Positions 55,102 through 63,824 of a stretch of 64,000 nt of DNA are shown in pieces. Each line of letters opens with the position of its first letter. The stretch's first letter is position 1. The notes under the pieces were generated by a model. The model worked only from the letters and a program-made list of their open reading frames with translations. It made no database searches and was not told the origin of the DNA. Position numbers and translations under genes: made by a program. This stretch comes from an uncultured Porphyromonadaceae bacterium. GTDB lineage: Bacteria > Bacteroidota > Bacteroidia > Bacteroidales > Muribaculaceae. The stretch spans positions 1-64,000 of the forward strand of contig CAMWNB010000005.1 in the NCBI GenBank assembly GCA_947175495.1, in the 5' to 3' direction.

Positions 55102-56748
55102 TTACGATATGGGCGAGGGCTGCTTGCCAACGGGGTTGTTCTGGCCGGCGGTGATGGCCTTGTTGGCTGCGATCTCGTCTTCGGGGATAGTGAAGAGCAT
55201 GACGTCGCCGTTGCCGGGGCCGTAGGTGACGTTGTAGATCCATGCGCGGGGGAATCCGGCTCCCTGGCGGTCGATGTTCTTGCGGAGGCGCATGATGTCG
55301 AACCAGCTGAGTCCTTCGCCCCAGAGCTCTACGCGACGATGCATCCACACTTCGTTCTGGATGCCGGCTGCGTCGGATGCGAGGCAGGCGTAGGAGGGGT
55401 CGCGGTAGGTGCGGACGAAATTGTTGAGTGTTTCGCGTGCGCCGGAGGTGTTGCCGCTCATGGCTTCGCCTTCGGCCTTGATGAGGTACATTTCCTCAAC
55501 GCGCATCAAGGGAATATCGCTGGCGTTCATGCCCTGCTCGAGCACGCCCTGGTAGGAGTCGAACTTGACGTTGGTGTAGGGCATGAGGTTGGTGCTCTGG
55601 TCTTCGTCGTAGGTGGGAGTGCCGGTGGCGAATTCGTCGAGGTAGGCCTGCTGTGCGGCGCTGAGGTTGCGGCTCTTGCGGTTGGCGTCGAGGAACCAGC
55701 CTTTGCGCACGTCGGAGTTGGGAATCCAGTCGTAGAGATTCTTGTTGCACCAGCGCCATGCGCCGCCCTGGTCGCAGTAGCCGTGGGCGAAGGAGCAAGA
55801 CATGGCGGGGAAGTTCACGATGGAACCGCCTGCGATGCCGTCCATGGTCTCGGCGATTGCGATGCCCCACATCCAGGAGTGGTCGGCGATGCTTGTGAAG
55901 GTGGGCTTGCTCACTTCCTGGATGGTGTAGGGCGAGCCGGAGAATGTGGAGATGGCCATCTGCGCGTCGGCTGCAGCGTCGGCCCAGTTTTCCATCGTGA
56001 GGTTGTAGCGTGCGCGGAGGCCGTAGGCCACGGCGAGGCTAACCATACGCTTGGGTTTGTCGGACATTACGCTTGCGGGGTCGATTTTGCTCTTGGAGAG
56101 GAGGTCGATGGCCTCGTTGATGTCCTTCATGATCTGTGCGTACACTTCCTCGACGGTGGCGCGGGGTGCGCCGTTGAGGGCAGCTTCCTCGCTGTTCTCG
56201 TCGGTGATGACGGGTACGCAGGGGCTGGTCTTGTGGTTGGCGTAGTCGAACTGGTAGGTCTGCGCGAGAGTCCAGTAGTCGAAGGAGCGGGTGGCGAGAC
56301 CCTGGGCGCGGTAGAACTGCAGTTCGGCTTCCTCGGTGTCGGGAGATATGGAGCCTACGAGTGTGTTGCAGGTCTTGATCTGCGAGTACTGGTAGTACCA
56401 TATCTGGTTGGAGCGTATGCTGGATGCGTTGTTGGCGCTCAGGGAGTTGTACATGAAGAACCAGTTGTAGCCGGAGTTCTTCGAGATGTAGTCGATGCCC
56501 TGGGAGTCAAGACCCATCATGACTGCGGGGTAGCCGAAGTCGTAGTGCTGGGTGTTGAGGGAGAAGATCTTGAAGAAGGAAGAGTAGATACCGGCCACGG
56601 ATGCCGATGCCATGTCGGGGTTCTGCTCGATCACCTCCTGCTTCTGGTCGGCCGACACGATGCTGTCGTTGTACTGTGTGTCGAGGTCGGCGCAGGCTCC
56701 GAGCGCTGATGCTGCAAGGGCGCCGACGAGTATTTTGGTGAATTTCAT
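55102..56748 (-). CDS. SusD-family outer-membrane glycan-binding lipoprotein (first pair)
   Basis: A lipoprotein with cysteine 19 (LGACADLD) and 548 residues. SusD features: the helical TPR core (FYRAQGLATRSFDYWTLAQTYQ), EVYAQIMKDINEAIDLL, and the C-terminal segment IPLMRVEEMYLIKAEGEAMSG with RRVELWGEGLSWFDIMRLRK. It follows its susC by 32 bases and precedes the SusE-position lipoprotein. It likely captures the glycan for the partner transporter. Confidence 0.95.
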   Translation of the reverse strand: MKFTKILVGALAASALGACADLDTQYNDSIVSADQKQEVIEQNPDMASASVAGIYSSFFKIFSLNTQHYDFGYPAVMMGLDSQGIDYISKNSGYNWFFMYNSLSANNASSIRSNQIWYYQYSQIKTCNTLVGSISPDTEEAELQFYRAQGLATRSFDYWTLAQTYQFDYANHKTSPCVPVITDENSEEAALNGAPRATVEEVYAQIMKDINEAIDLLSKSKIDPASVMSDKPKRMVSLAVAYGLRARYNLTMENWADAAADAQMAISTFSGSPYTIQEVSKPTFTSIADHSWMWGIAIAETMDGIAGGSIVNFPAMSCSFAHGYCDQGGAWRWCNKNLYDWIPNSDVRKGWFLDANRKSRNLSAAQQAYLDEFATGTPTYDEDQSTNLMPYTNVKFDSYQGVLEQGMNASDIPLMRVEEMYLIKAEGEAMSGNTSGARETLNNFVRTYRDPSYACLASDAAGIQNEVWMHRRVELWGEGLSWFDIMRLRKNIDRQGAGFPRAWIYNVTYGPGNGDVMLFTIPEDEIAANKAITAGQNNPVGKQPSPIS

Positions 56749-56780
56749 AATCGTTTCGTGTTAGGTAGGAGAGAACGTGA

Positions 56781-59700
56781 TTAGAAGCTCAGACGGAGAC
56801 CGCCGGTGAGGGTGCGGATGGGCGAGTAGTTCGACGTGCTGGAGCTGATGAAGCTCTGGCGGGGGTCAAGACCGCGGCGAGCGCTGATGAGAGCTACGTT
56901 CTCGGCTGCGAAGTAGACGCGGAGGCTGTTGAGGCCGAGCTTCTTGACGAGGCGGTCGGGGATCGTGTAGCCGAGCTTGATGCTGTTGAGCGCGAGGTAG
57001 TCGCTGCTGATGAGCCAGCGGTCGCTGGTGCTGGACGCGTACTCTACGTATTCGCCGGATGTGCCCATGCGGGGAACGTCGGTGTTGGTGTTGTCGGGCG
57101 TCCAGGAGTTGAAGATGTCCTTGTGCCAGGTGTTGCCGAGCGAGGATGTGAGACCGGGGTTCATGTAGCTCTGGTAGGAGTTGTCGTAGATTGTGCCGCC
57201 GAGCTGATAGCTGAGACCCACTTCGAGGTCGAAGCCGTAGGCCTCCAGGTTGAAGCCGAAACCGCCGTAGACGTTGGGCAGAAGGTCTTCGGTCTGCTTG
57301 CGGTTGGTGTTGTAGGCCTGGGTGTAGTTGGTGGTGAGGTATTCCTCGGTCTGGTAGACGGGGTTGTCGTCTGAGCCGCCGATCCGGATGGGGTTGCCCA
57401 TGTCGTCGAGGACGTTGCGCTTGGCGAGGTACATCGCGGTGCCGTTTTCGTCGACGCCTGCGTAGTGCACGAGCCAGCGGGTGTAGAGGCTCTTGCCGGG
57501 TGTCACGAGCTGCGAGCTGCTGCGCTCCCACGAGCCTTCGTCGTTAAGAATCGAGGGGTCGAGGCTTACGACGCGGTTCTTGGGCATGGTGGCGTTGGCG
57601 AAGATTTCAAGGGTGATGTCCTTGGTGTTGACGGCGCGGTAGTTGAGCGAGAGCTCGAAGCCGCTGTTGCGCATGGAGCCGACGTTGGAGGGGATGCTGC
57701 TGTAGCCCAGCGAGGGAGCGGTGGGGAGGTTGAACAGCATGTCGGAAGTCTGTCGGAGGTAGTACTCGGCGGAGCCGCTGAGCTTGCCCTGCCAGAAGCT
57801 GAAGTCTACGCCGACGTTGAAGTTGTTGCTCTTCTCCCATGTGATGTCGGGGTTGCCTTTGTATGCGAGCTCGGAGTCGCTCCATACGCCGTTGGCGCCG
57901 CTGATGGAGTAGAAGTCGGTGTAGTTGATGTACTGTGTGGTGCTGATGTTGTCGTTACCGTTCTGGCCGAAGGATGCCTTGAACTTGAGGAGGTCGATCC
58001 AGGTCTGGTCCTTCATGAAGGCTTCCTTGTTGATGTCCCAGCCGAAGCTTGCGCTCCAGAAAGTGCCCCAGCGGTGGTCGGGGTGGAAGCGCGAGGATGC
58101 GTCGGAACGTACGGATGCGGTGGCGTAGTAGCGGTCGTTGAAGTTGTATTTCACGCGGCCGAAGATGGAGCGGTGGGCGAGCGATGCCGTGCCGCCGCTG
58201 ATGGTCCAGGAGTCGATGGTGTTGCTGAGAGCCCAGCTGCCGGGCATGTAGAGGTTCTTACCGGAGCCGTTGACATACTCTTCGCGGTAGTCCTGGCTCT
58301 CGACGCCGACCATGAAGTCGAGGTTGTGAGCCTCGTTGATGTCGAGGTTGTAGCTTACGAGACCCTGGAGGTTGAGGGTGCTGAGGCGCTGGTGCTGCTG
58401 GGTGGCTGCACCGCCTATGGCGGCGCTTTGGCCGTACAGGTTGTTGTCCATGTTGTGGTAGCGGGTGTTGTCGATGAAGAGGCCCGCGGTGCCGCTGACG
58501 GTGAGACCCTTGACGGGGGTCAGGATGGCGTACCACTTGCTGTCGAGGACGTCGGAGAGGAACTCACGCACGTTGTAGACGAGGTCGCCGGCGGGGTTGG
58601 CGGTGGCCCAACCGCCGGAGGGGCGGCTGGCCATGCGGCCGTAGCCGAAGTCCTGGCCCATGCCGTAGTCGTAGATGGGTCGGCCGGAGGCTTTGTCGTA
58701 CATGAGGTTGCCCTGTGCGTCGCGCACATAGAAGGGATAGATGGGGGCGATGGTGTAGGCTACAGCGAATGCGTTGCCCGTGCCGCCTTCGTTGGTCGAC
58801 GACTGTCCTGCGGGGTAGCCGCTGTTGGTGTAGACGTAGTTGGTGGATGTGCCGATTTTCAGCCAGTCCTTGGCCTGGTAGTCGACGTTGACACGGGTGC
58901 TGAATCGGTCGAAGTTCGAGTTGTCGATGATACCGGTGTCGCTGAGGTAGCTTCCGCTCACATAGTAGTTGAGCTTGGAGGTGCCGCCTGTGACGGTGAG
59001 TGCGTACTCCTGGCGAAGACCGTGGGTGAATGTGTTGTCAATCCAGTTTTCGGGCGTGTAGTAGTAGTTGCCGTCGCTGTAGCCGTAGGTGGCTGCGGGG
59101 TTGAGCTTTCCGTCCATGCCGATGAAGCTCTGTCCGGCAGGCACGCTCATGGTCTGCATGCTGTTGAGCCACAGGTTCTGGTTGGCGAACGCGTTGGCGG
59201 CCGATGCGGAGTAGCCGAGACCGATCTGCTGCATGTAGAGCGCGCGGTACATGGCCTCGAGGTACTGGCCGGGATTGGTAATGATGTCGTAGGTGGGCAG
59301 CGAGCGGCCGTTGGAACCCCAGCTTGCGTCGAGGGTGACCTTGGCGTTGCCTTCGGAGCCGCGCTTGGTGGTGATCATGATGACACCGTTGGCGCCGCGT
59401 GCGCCGTAGAGGGCTGTGGAGGCTGCGTCTTTCATGACGGTGAGCTGCTCGATGTCGCCGGCGGGGATGTTGCTGATGTCGCCGTCGTAGGGCATGCCGT
59501 CCACAACGTAGAGGGGAGAAGTGGAGGCGTTGATGGAGCCCGTGCCGCGGATATATACGGATGCGCCTGCGCCGGGCTGGCCGTTGGAGCTGAGCGTCTG
59601 CACGCCGGCCATCTTACCGGTGAGCGCCTTGGTGACGTTGCTGACCTGGGCGTTCTCCAGCTGGTCGGCGGCCACAACGCCTGCCGAACCGGTGTACTCG

Positions 59701-60041
59701 GAGCGTTTTGTGGTACCATATGCCACGACGATGACTTCGTCGAGGGCGCTGGTGGAGGGTTCGAGTTTCACGAAGAGCTTGCTATTGCCGATCGTCACGG
59801 TCTGCGGAGCGAAGCCCACGTAGGAAATGTTGAGTTTGGTAGTGTTAGCTGCCACCTGGATGGTAAAGTTGCCATCGATGTCGGTAACAACTCCTACACC
59901 GTGGCCTGCCGAAACGCTTACGCCGGTGAGCGGCTCGTCGTTTGTGGCATCCACGACAGTACCCGTGACCGTGCGCGTCTGCGCCGACGCACCTACGGCC
60001 ATCGCTAATACTGCGAGAAGTAATAGAAACAGCTTTTTCAT
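56781..60041 (-). CDS. SusC-family TonB-dependent glycan transporter (first pair)
   Basis: This 1086-residue outer-membrane transporter is the first gene of the locus. A signal peptide (MKKLFLLLLAVLAMAVGASAQ) precedes a carboxypeptidase-D-like domain (about 22-105, VTGTVVDATNDEPLTGVSV). The SusC signature LDEVIVVAYGTTKRSEYTGS and a plug with QLTVMKDAASTALYGARGANGVIMITT follow. A long barrel ends SPIRTLTGGLRLSF. A -7 element lies upstream at 60149-60156. Asn, Thr and Asp codons are less uniformly C-ending here than in the 1007 receptor, but no sign of recent transfer was noted. Confidence 0.96.
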   Translation of the reverse strand: MKKLFLLLLAVLAMAVGASAQTRTVTGTVVDATNDEPLTGVSVSAGHGVGVVTDIDGNFTIQVAANTTKLNISYVGFAPQTVTIGNSKLFVKLEPSTSALDEVIVVAYGTTKRSEYTGSAGVVAADQLENAQVSNVTKALTGKMAGVQTLSSNGQPGAGASVYIRGTGSINASTSPLYVVDGMPYDGDISNIPAGDIEQLTVMKDAASTALYGARGANGVIMITTKRGSEGNAKVTLDASWGSNGRSLPTYDIITNPGQYLEAMYRALYMQQIGLGYSASAANAFANQNLWLNSMQTMSVPAGQSFIGMDGKLNPAATYGYSDGNYYYTPENWIDNTFTHGLRQEYALTVTGGTSKLNYYVSGSYLSDTGIIDNSNFDRFSTRVNVDYQAKDWLKIGTSTNYVYTNSGYPAGQSSTNEGGTGNAFAVAYTIAPIYPFYVRDAQGNLMYDKASGRPIYDYGMGQDFGYGRMASRPSGGWATANPAGDLVYNVREFLSDVLDSKWYAILTPVKGLTVSGTAGLFIDNTRYHNMDNNLYGQSAAIGGAATQQHQRLSTLNLQGLVSYNLDINEAHNLDFMVGVESQDYREEYVNGSGKNLYMPGSWALSNTIDSWTISGGTASLAHRSIFGRVKYNFNDRYYATASVRSDASSRFHPDHRWGTFWSASFGWDINKEAFMKDQTWIDLLKFKASFGQNGNDNISTTQYINYTDFYSISGANGVWSDSELAYKGNPDITWEKSNNFNVGVDFSFWQGKLSGSAEYYLRQTSDMLFNLPTAPSLGYSSIPSNVGSMRNSGFELSLNYRAVNTKDITLEIFANATMPKNRVVSLDPSILNDEGSWERSSSQLVTPGKSLYTRWLVHYAGVDENGTAMYLAKRNVLDDMGNPIRIGGSDDNPVYQTEEYLTTNYTQAYNTNRKQTEDLLPNVYGGFGFNLEAYGFDLEVGLSYQLGGTIYDNSYQSYMNPGLTSSLGNTWHKDIFNSWTPDNTNTDVPRMGTSGEYVEYASSTSDRWLISSDYLALNSIKLGYTIPDRLVKKLGLNSLRVYFAAENVALISARRGLDPRQSFISSSTSNYSPIRTLTGGLRLSF

Positions 60042-60148
60042 ACTTAATTAGAAATTAGACATATATGTTATTGATACTTAAATACTTAACGAACCGACGG
60101 CCGCGGCCGCCCCTATTGTATGCACTCTTTTATGCAATGTAGAGTGTG

Positions 60149-60156
60149 CAAAGGTA
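60149..60156 (-). promoter_or_regulatory. -7 element for the first susC (start of the glycan locus)
   Basis: TACCTTTG on the minus strand; the -33 region (ACTTTA) is a poor match. The long leader could hold regulation. No hybrid two-component, ECF sigma or SusR-like regulator lies in the window. Confidence 0.5.
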
Positions 60157-60355
60157 ACAATAATTTTTAATAAAGTTTACATTTTTGCGTGAATTTTTCT
60201 TTTAAATTAGCACTTTGCCACCCCTTGATTATGGAAAATTGACATTTGGGCGCGGTTAATATGTTTTATAACAGCGTTTTACGGCAGTGGAGAAAAATTT
60301 TTGCGGCAAGTCAAAAGGATAGCTTTTGCAGCGCAGGCTATTCGGAGAAAATGTG

Positions 60356-60363
60356 TAAATTTG
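60356..60363 (+). promoter_or_regulatory. -7 element for the DUF4494 gene
   Basis: TAAATTTG lies 51 bases before the ATG. A TTTG is present upstream at 60325-60328 but 27 bases away, longer than the usual 20. Confidence 0.4.
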
Positions 60364-60414
60364 CATTGCGGATCAGTTCCGCACGCATACACATTAATAT
60401 AATATATACAAGAT

Positions 60415-60882
60415 ATGGCAAACTGGTTTGAATGTAAAGTGCGCTACGACAAGATGATGGAGAACGGCGCCGTGAAGAAAGTGAACGAACCCTATCTGGT
60501 GGACGCACTCAGCTTCACCGAGGCCGAGGCCCGCATCATCGAGGAACGCACTCCCTATATCAGCGGCGAGTTCAGCGTCAGCGCCGTGAAGCGCACGAAG
60601 ATAGCCGAAATTTTCTGGAACGACGACGATGCCGCCGACCGTTTCTACCTGGTGAAAGTGGCCTTCATCACCATCGACGAAAAGACGGGCGCCGAGAAGA
60701 AAGCATCGTCGCTCATCCTCACGCAGGCCGCAGGCTTCAAGGATGCGCTCGACCACTTCCTGGATGGCATGAAGGGCACGATGGCCGACTTTGAGATCCA
60801 GAGCATCACCGAGACTCCGCTGATGGACGTGTACAAGGTGCGCGCCATGGGCGAAGGCGCCCCCAAATCCGCCGCGGAGTGA
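60415..60882 (+). CDS. DUF4494-family protein
   Basis: A 155-residue cytoplasmic protein of unknown function found in many Bacteroidota. It begins MANWFECKVRYDKMMENGA and has LVDALSFTEAEARIIEE and EIFWNDDDAADRFYLVKVAF, as in the family. No signal peptide or catalytic motif is visible. The gene is coupled to the following YggS gene by a 4-base overlap with a GTG start, an association I recall from other Bacteroidales, which suggests a link to vitamin B6 or amino-acid balance (inference). Confidence 0.85.
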   Translation: MANWFECKVRYDKMMENGAVKKVNEPYLVDALSFTEAEARIIEERTPYISGEFSVSAVKRTKIAEIFWNDDDAADRFYLVKVAFITIDEKTGAEKKASSLILTQAAGFKDALDHFLDGMKGTMADFEIQSITETPLMDVYKVRAMGEGAPKSAAE

Positions 60883-61553
60883 GCGACAGAGGCATAGGCG
60901 CACGCCTCGAGGGCGTGCGCGCCACGCTGCCGCCGGGCGTAGAGCTGGTGGCGGTGTCGAAGTTCCACCCCGTGGAGGCGCTGCGCGAGGCTTACGAAGC
61001 CGGACAGCGCGTGTTCGGCGAGAGCCGTGTGCAGGAGCTGCTGTCCAAGACAGAGGCGATGCCTGCCGACGTGCAGTGGCACTTCATAGGCCACCTGCAG
61101 CGCAACAAGGCCCGCATGCTCGTGGGTCGCGTGGCCCTCATAGAAAGCATCGACAGCCTGCAGCTGCTCGCCCTCGTCGACCGCCTGGCCGAAGAGCGCG
61201 GCGTGGTGCAGCGGGTGCTGCTTGAGGCGCATGTGGCGGCCGAGACGACCAAGAGCGGATTCGAGCCGTCGGCCCTGCTGGAGTGGTTCCGCTCCGGCGG
61301 CTACCGCACGCTGCGCGCCACGCACATCTGTGGCCTCATGGGCATGGCCACCAATACCGACGACGAGGCGCGCATCGACGCCGACTTCGCCGCTCTGGCC
61401 GGCCTTATGGCCGACATCCGCGCCGCGGCGCCCGACCTGCGCGGCTTCGACGTGCTGTCGATGGGCATGAGCGACGACTATCCGGCGGCCATCCGCCACG
61501 GCGCCACGCATGTGCGTGTCGGCACGGCTATCTTCGGCGAAAGGGACTATTGA
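60879..61553 (+). CDS. YggS/PROSC-family PLP-binding protein
   Basis: PROSC proteins carry pyridoxal 5'-phosphate and maintain vitamin B6 homeostasis in the cytoplasm. The 224-residue product has the PLP-lysine Lys28 in VAVSKFHP, then FGESRVQELLSK, WHFIGHLQRNKAR, the SIDSLQLL segment, GLMGMAT and the phosphate-binding SMGMSDDYPAAIRHGATHVRVGTAIFG (read in parts). The start is GTG at 60879, overlapping the upstream stop; no better ATG is near. Length is normal. Confidence 0.95.
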   Translation: MSDRGIGARLEGVRATLPPGVELVAVSKFHPVEALREAYEAGQRVFGESRVQELLSKTEAMPADVQWHFIGHLQRNKARMLVGRVALIESIDSLQLLALVDRLAEERGVVQRVLLEAHVAAETTKSGFEPSALLEWFRSGGYRTLRATHICGLMGMATNTDDEARIDADFAALAGLMADIRAAAPDLRGFDVLSMGMSDDYPAAIRHGATHVRVGTAIFGERDY

Positions 61554-61586
61554 AAGAATTTTGAAGCCGGGCATGCGCTGCAAAAG

Positions 61587-61618
61587 TTTGCACATGTCGG
61601 TCAAAAGGGTTAATTTTG
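61587..61618 (+). promoter_or_regulatory. Promoter for the esterase-recF operon
   Basis: TTTG at 61587-61590 and TAATTTTG at 61611-61618 are separated by 20 bases. The ATG is 7 bases after the -7 box, so the mRNA may be nearly leaderless. Confidence 0.7.
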
Positions 61619-61625
61619 TAATATC

Positions 61626-62435
61626 ATGAGACATATCATCTGCATCATCAGTATGCTGCTGGCCGCCGTCGGCGTCCGTGCAGCCGTGGTGGACACGCTG
61701 AGCGTGCCCGCGACGTTCATTCCCGGCCCCATGCGCGTGACCGTGGTGACGCCCGACGAGGCTGCGGCGGGCAAGCGATTTCCCGTAGTGTACATTCTCC
61801 ACGGCTACGACGGCGACTACCGCACCTGGACCGGCATCACACGCCCCGACCTGCCTGCGCTGGCCGACCGCTTCGGCATGGTGTTCGTGATGCCCGACGG
61901 CCGCGACTCGTGGTACTGGGACAGCCCCGAGCGCCCCGAGATGCAGATGGAGAGCTTCATCACCCGCGAGCTCGTGCCCTACATCGACGCCACGCTGCCC
62001 ACCCTGGCCACGCGCGAAAAGCGTGCCATCACCGGTCTGAGCATGGGCGGCCACGGCGCGCTCTACCTGGCCATGCGCCATCCCGACCTCTTCGGGAACG
62101 CAGGCAGCATGAGCGGCGGCGTGGACATCCGTCCCTTCCCCAAGTCGTGGAAGATGGCGCAGTGGCTGGGCCCGCGCGACGCCGACCCCGCGCGCTGGGA
62201 CGCGCACACGGTGGCCGGCCTTGTGGGGCAGCTGCAGCCGGACGCGCTCAACATCACCTTTGACTGCGGTGTGGACGACTTCTTCGCCGGCGTCAACCGC
62301 GAACTGCACGAAAGCATGCTGAAGGCAGGCATTCCTCACGACTACGCCGAGCGCCCCGGCAAGCACTCGCACAAGTACTGGGCCAACTCCATACTCTATC
62401 ATCTGCTCTTCTTCAGCGAGGCTTTCGCGAAATGA
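61626..62435 (+). CDS. Secreted esterase (esterase D / feruloyl-esterase-like alpha/beta hydrolase)
   Basis: A 269-residue alpha/beta hydrolase of the Esterase D type (PF00756-like). A signal peptide (MRHIICIISMLLAAVGVRA) is followed by FPVVYILHGYDGDYRTW as the oxyanion strand. Nucleophile Ser139 lies in GLSMGGHGALYLAMRHP, then CGVDDFF and a late histidine in PGKHSHKYW. Such enzymes remove acetyl or feruloyl groups from plant polysaccharides, or act as S-formylglutathione hydrolases; the export signal favours the former. It overlaps recF by 4 bases. Confidence 0.85.
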   Translation: MRHIICIISMLLAAVGVRAAVVDTLSVPATFIPGPMRVTVVTPDEAAAGKRFPVVYILHGYDGDYRTWTGITRPDLPALADRFGMVFVMPDGRDSWYWDSPERPEMQMESFITRELVPYIDATLPTLATREKRAITGLSMGGHGALYLAMRHPDLFGNAGSMSGGVDIRPFPKSWKMAQWLGPRDADPARWDAHTVAGLVGQLQPDALNITFDCGVDDFFAGVNRELHESMLKAGIPHDYAERPGKHSHKYWANSILYHLLFFSEAFAK

Positions 62436-63535
62436 TACTCCGCAGCATCGACATCACCAACTTCAAGAACATCGAGCGCGCCCATCTGGACTTTTCGCCA
62501 AAGGTGAACTGTCTGTTGGGCGACAACGGCATGGGCAAGAGCAACCTGCTGGACGCGCTGCACCTGCTCAGCTTCACAAAAAGCTTCACGGGCGCGCCCG
62601 ACCAGATGCTCATCCGCGCCGGCGAGGATTTCGCCATCGTGCGCGGCGACTATGAGCGCTCCGGCGCCGACGAGGAGATAATAGCCGGCCTGCAGCGCGG
62701 GCGCCGCAAGAGCTTCCGCCGAGGCGGCAAGGAGTACAAGCGCATCAGCTCGCACATCGGGCTGCTGCCGCTGGTGATGGTGAGCCCCGCCGACATGGAC
62801 CTCATCAACGGCTCCGGCGAGGAGCGGCGCCGCTTCATGGACATGGTCATCAGCCAGACCGACCCGCGCTACCTCGACGCCGTAGTGCGCTACACCCGCC
62901 TGCTCGATCAGCGCAACCGTCTGCTGCGCGACGGCGCCGCCGATGCGGGCATCTTCGAGGCCATCGACTTCCAGATGGACGCCGCGGCGGCCTACATAGG
63001 CGCGCGGCGCCACGAGTGGACGGCGGAGCTGCAGGGCATGTTCGCGCGCTACTACAGCGCCATCTCCGGTGCTCCCGAGGCGGCCTGCGTGTCGCTCACC
63101 GCGCATGTGGGCCCCGGCAAGCCGCCGCTGTCGGAGCTGCTGCGCGAGCGCTTCGGGCGCGACACGCTGCTCCACCACACCTCGGCCGGCCCGCACCGCG
63201 ACGACCTTGAGCTGACGCTCGACGGCATGCCCGTGCGCCGCACGGCCTCGCAGGGCCAGTGCAAGACGTTCACCATAGCCCTGCGTCTGGCGCAGTACGA
63301 GTTTTTGTCGCGCGCCTGCGGCATGGCTCCGCTGCTGCTGCTCGACGATATCTTCGACAAGCTCGACGCCGGACGCGTGGGCCGCATCATCTCCACGGTG
63401 GGCACGCACGGCTTCGGGCAGATATTCATCACCGACACCAACCGCCGCCACCTCGACGAGATCGTCGCCTTCATGGGCGCCGACCACCGCCTGTGGAGCG
63501 TGGACCACGGCGTTTTTGACATGATACCGGCATGA
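62432..63535 (+). CDS. recF: DNA replication and repair protein RecF
   Basis: RecF is an SMC-like ATPase that, with RecO and RecR, loads RecA at gaps. The 367-residue protein has ITNFKNIERAHLDFSPKVN, Walker A GDNGMGKSNLLDAL, the TSAGPHRDDLELTLDG segment, the signature region ASQGQCKTFTIALRLAQ, and Walker B PLLLLDDIFDKLD. The length is standard. It overlaps both neighbours by 4 bases, so the esterase, recF and the DciA-like gene are translated together. The esterase is an unusual partner for recF. Confidence 0.97.
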   Translation: MILRSIDITNFKNIERAHLDFSPKVNCLLGDNGMGKSNLLDALHLLSFTKSFTGAPDQMLIRAGEDFAIVRGDYERSGADEEIIAGLQRGRRKSFRRGGKEYKRISSHIGLLPLVMVSPADMDLINGSGEERRRFMDMVISQTDPRYLDAVVRYTRLLDQRNRLLRDGAADAGIFEAIDFQMDAAAAYIGARRHEWTAELQGMFARYYSAISGAPEAACVSLTAHVGPGKPPLSELLRERFGRDTLLHHTSAGPHRDDLELTLDGMPVRRTASQGQCKTFTIALRLAQYEFLSRACGMAPLLLLDDIFDKLDAGRVGRIISTVGTHGFGQIFITDTNRRHLDEIVAFMGADHRLWSVDHGVFDMIPA

Positions 63536-63822
63536 AGCGCACCGACCCCCGCACATTCGGCGCCCTGTTCGAGGAGCTGATCGACCGCTGCGGCGCGCGC
63601 GACACCTACGACCAGCAGCGCATCTGCTACATCTGGCCGGAGGTGATGGGTCCGACTATCAACAGACACACTGCCCGGCGCTGGGTGGACGGCGGCACGC
63701 TGCACGTCGTCATCACCTCGGCTCCGCTTAAGAGCGAGCTCGGCATGATGCGCTCGGCCATAGTCGAGCGGCTGAACACCGCCGCCGGCAAGAATATAAT
63801 AACCTCCGTAGTTTTTCATTGA
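63532..63822 (+). CDS. DciA-like protein (DUF721)
   Basis: A 96-residue small protein of the DUF721 family, which includes the replicative-helicase loader DciA. WPEVMGPTINRHTARRWVDGGTLHVVITSAPLKSELGMMR (seen in parts) is the conserved core. It follows recF with ATGA overlap, the usual place of this family. A helicase-loading role is taken from family knowledge; the protein is short and lacks extra domains. Confidence 0.88.
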   Translation: MKRTDPRTFGALFEELIDRCGARDTYDQQRICYIWPEVMGPTINRHTARRWVDGGTLHVVITSAPLKSELGMMRSAIVERLNTAAGKNIITSVVFH

Positions 63823-63824
63823 TT

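Larger units (their letters stand above)
60042..60414. other. Divergent intergenic region, AT-rich, 373 bases
   Basis: It separates the minus-strand glycan locus from the plus-strand DUF4494 operon. On the minus strand TACCTTTG (60156-60149) is the likely -7 element of the first susC, giving a leader of about 105 bases. On the plus strand TAAATTTG (60356-60363) is a likely -7 element for the DUF4494 gene. I see no convincing gene; a small frame at 60246-60431 has no recognisable features. Confidence 0.65.

Noticed and set aside
57465-60008. Open frame of 847 codons on the plus strand opposite the first susC
   Set aside because: Shadow of the susC codon pattern; no signal, motif or start context.
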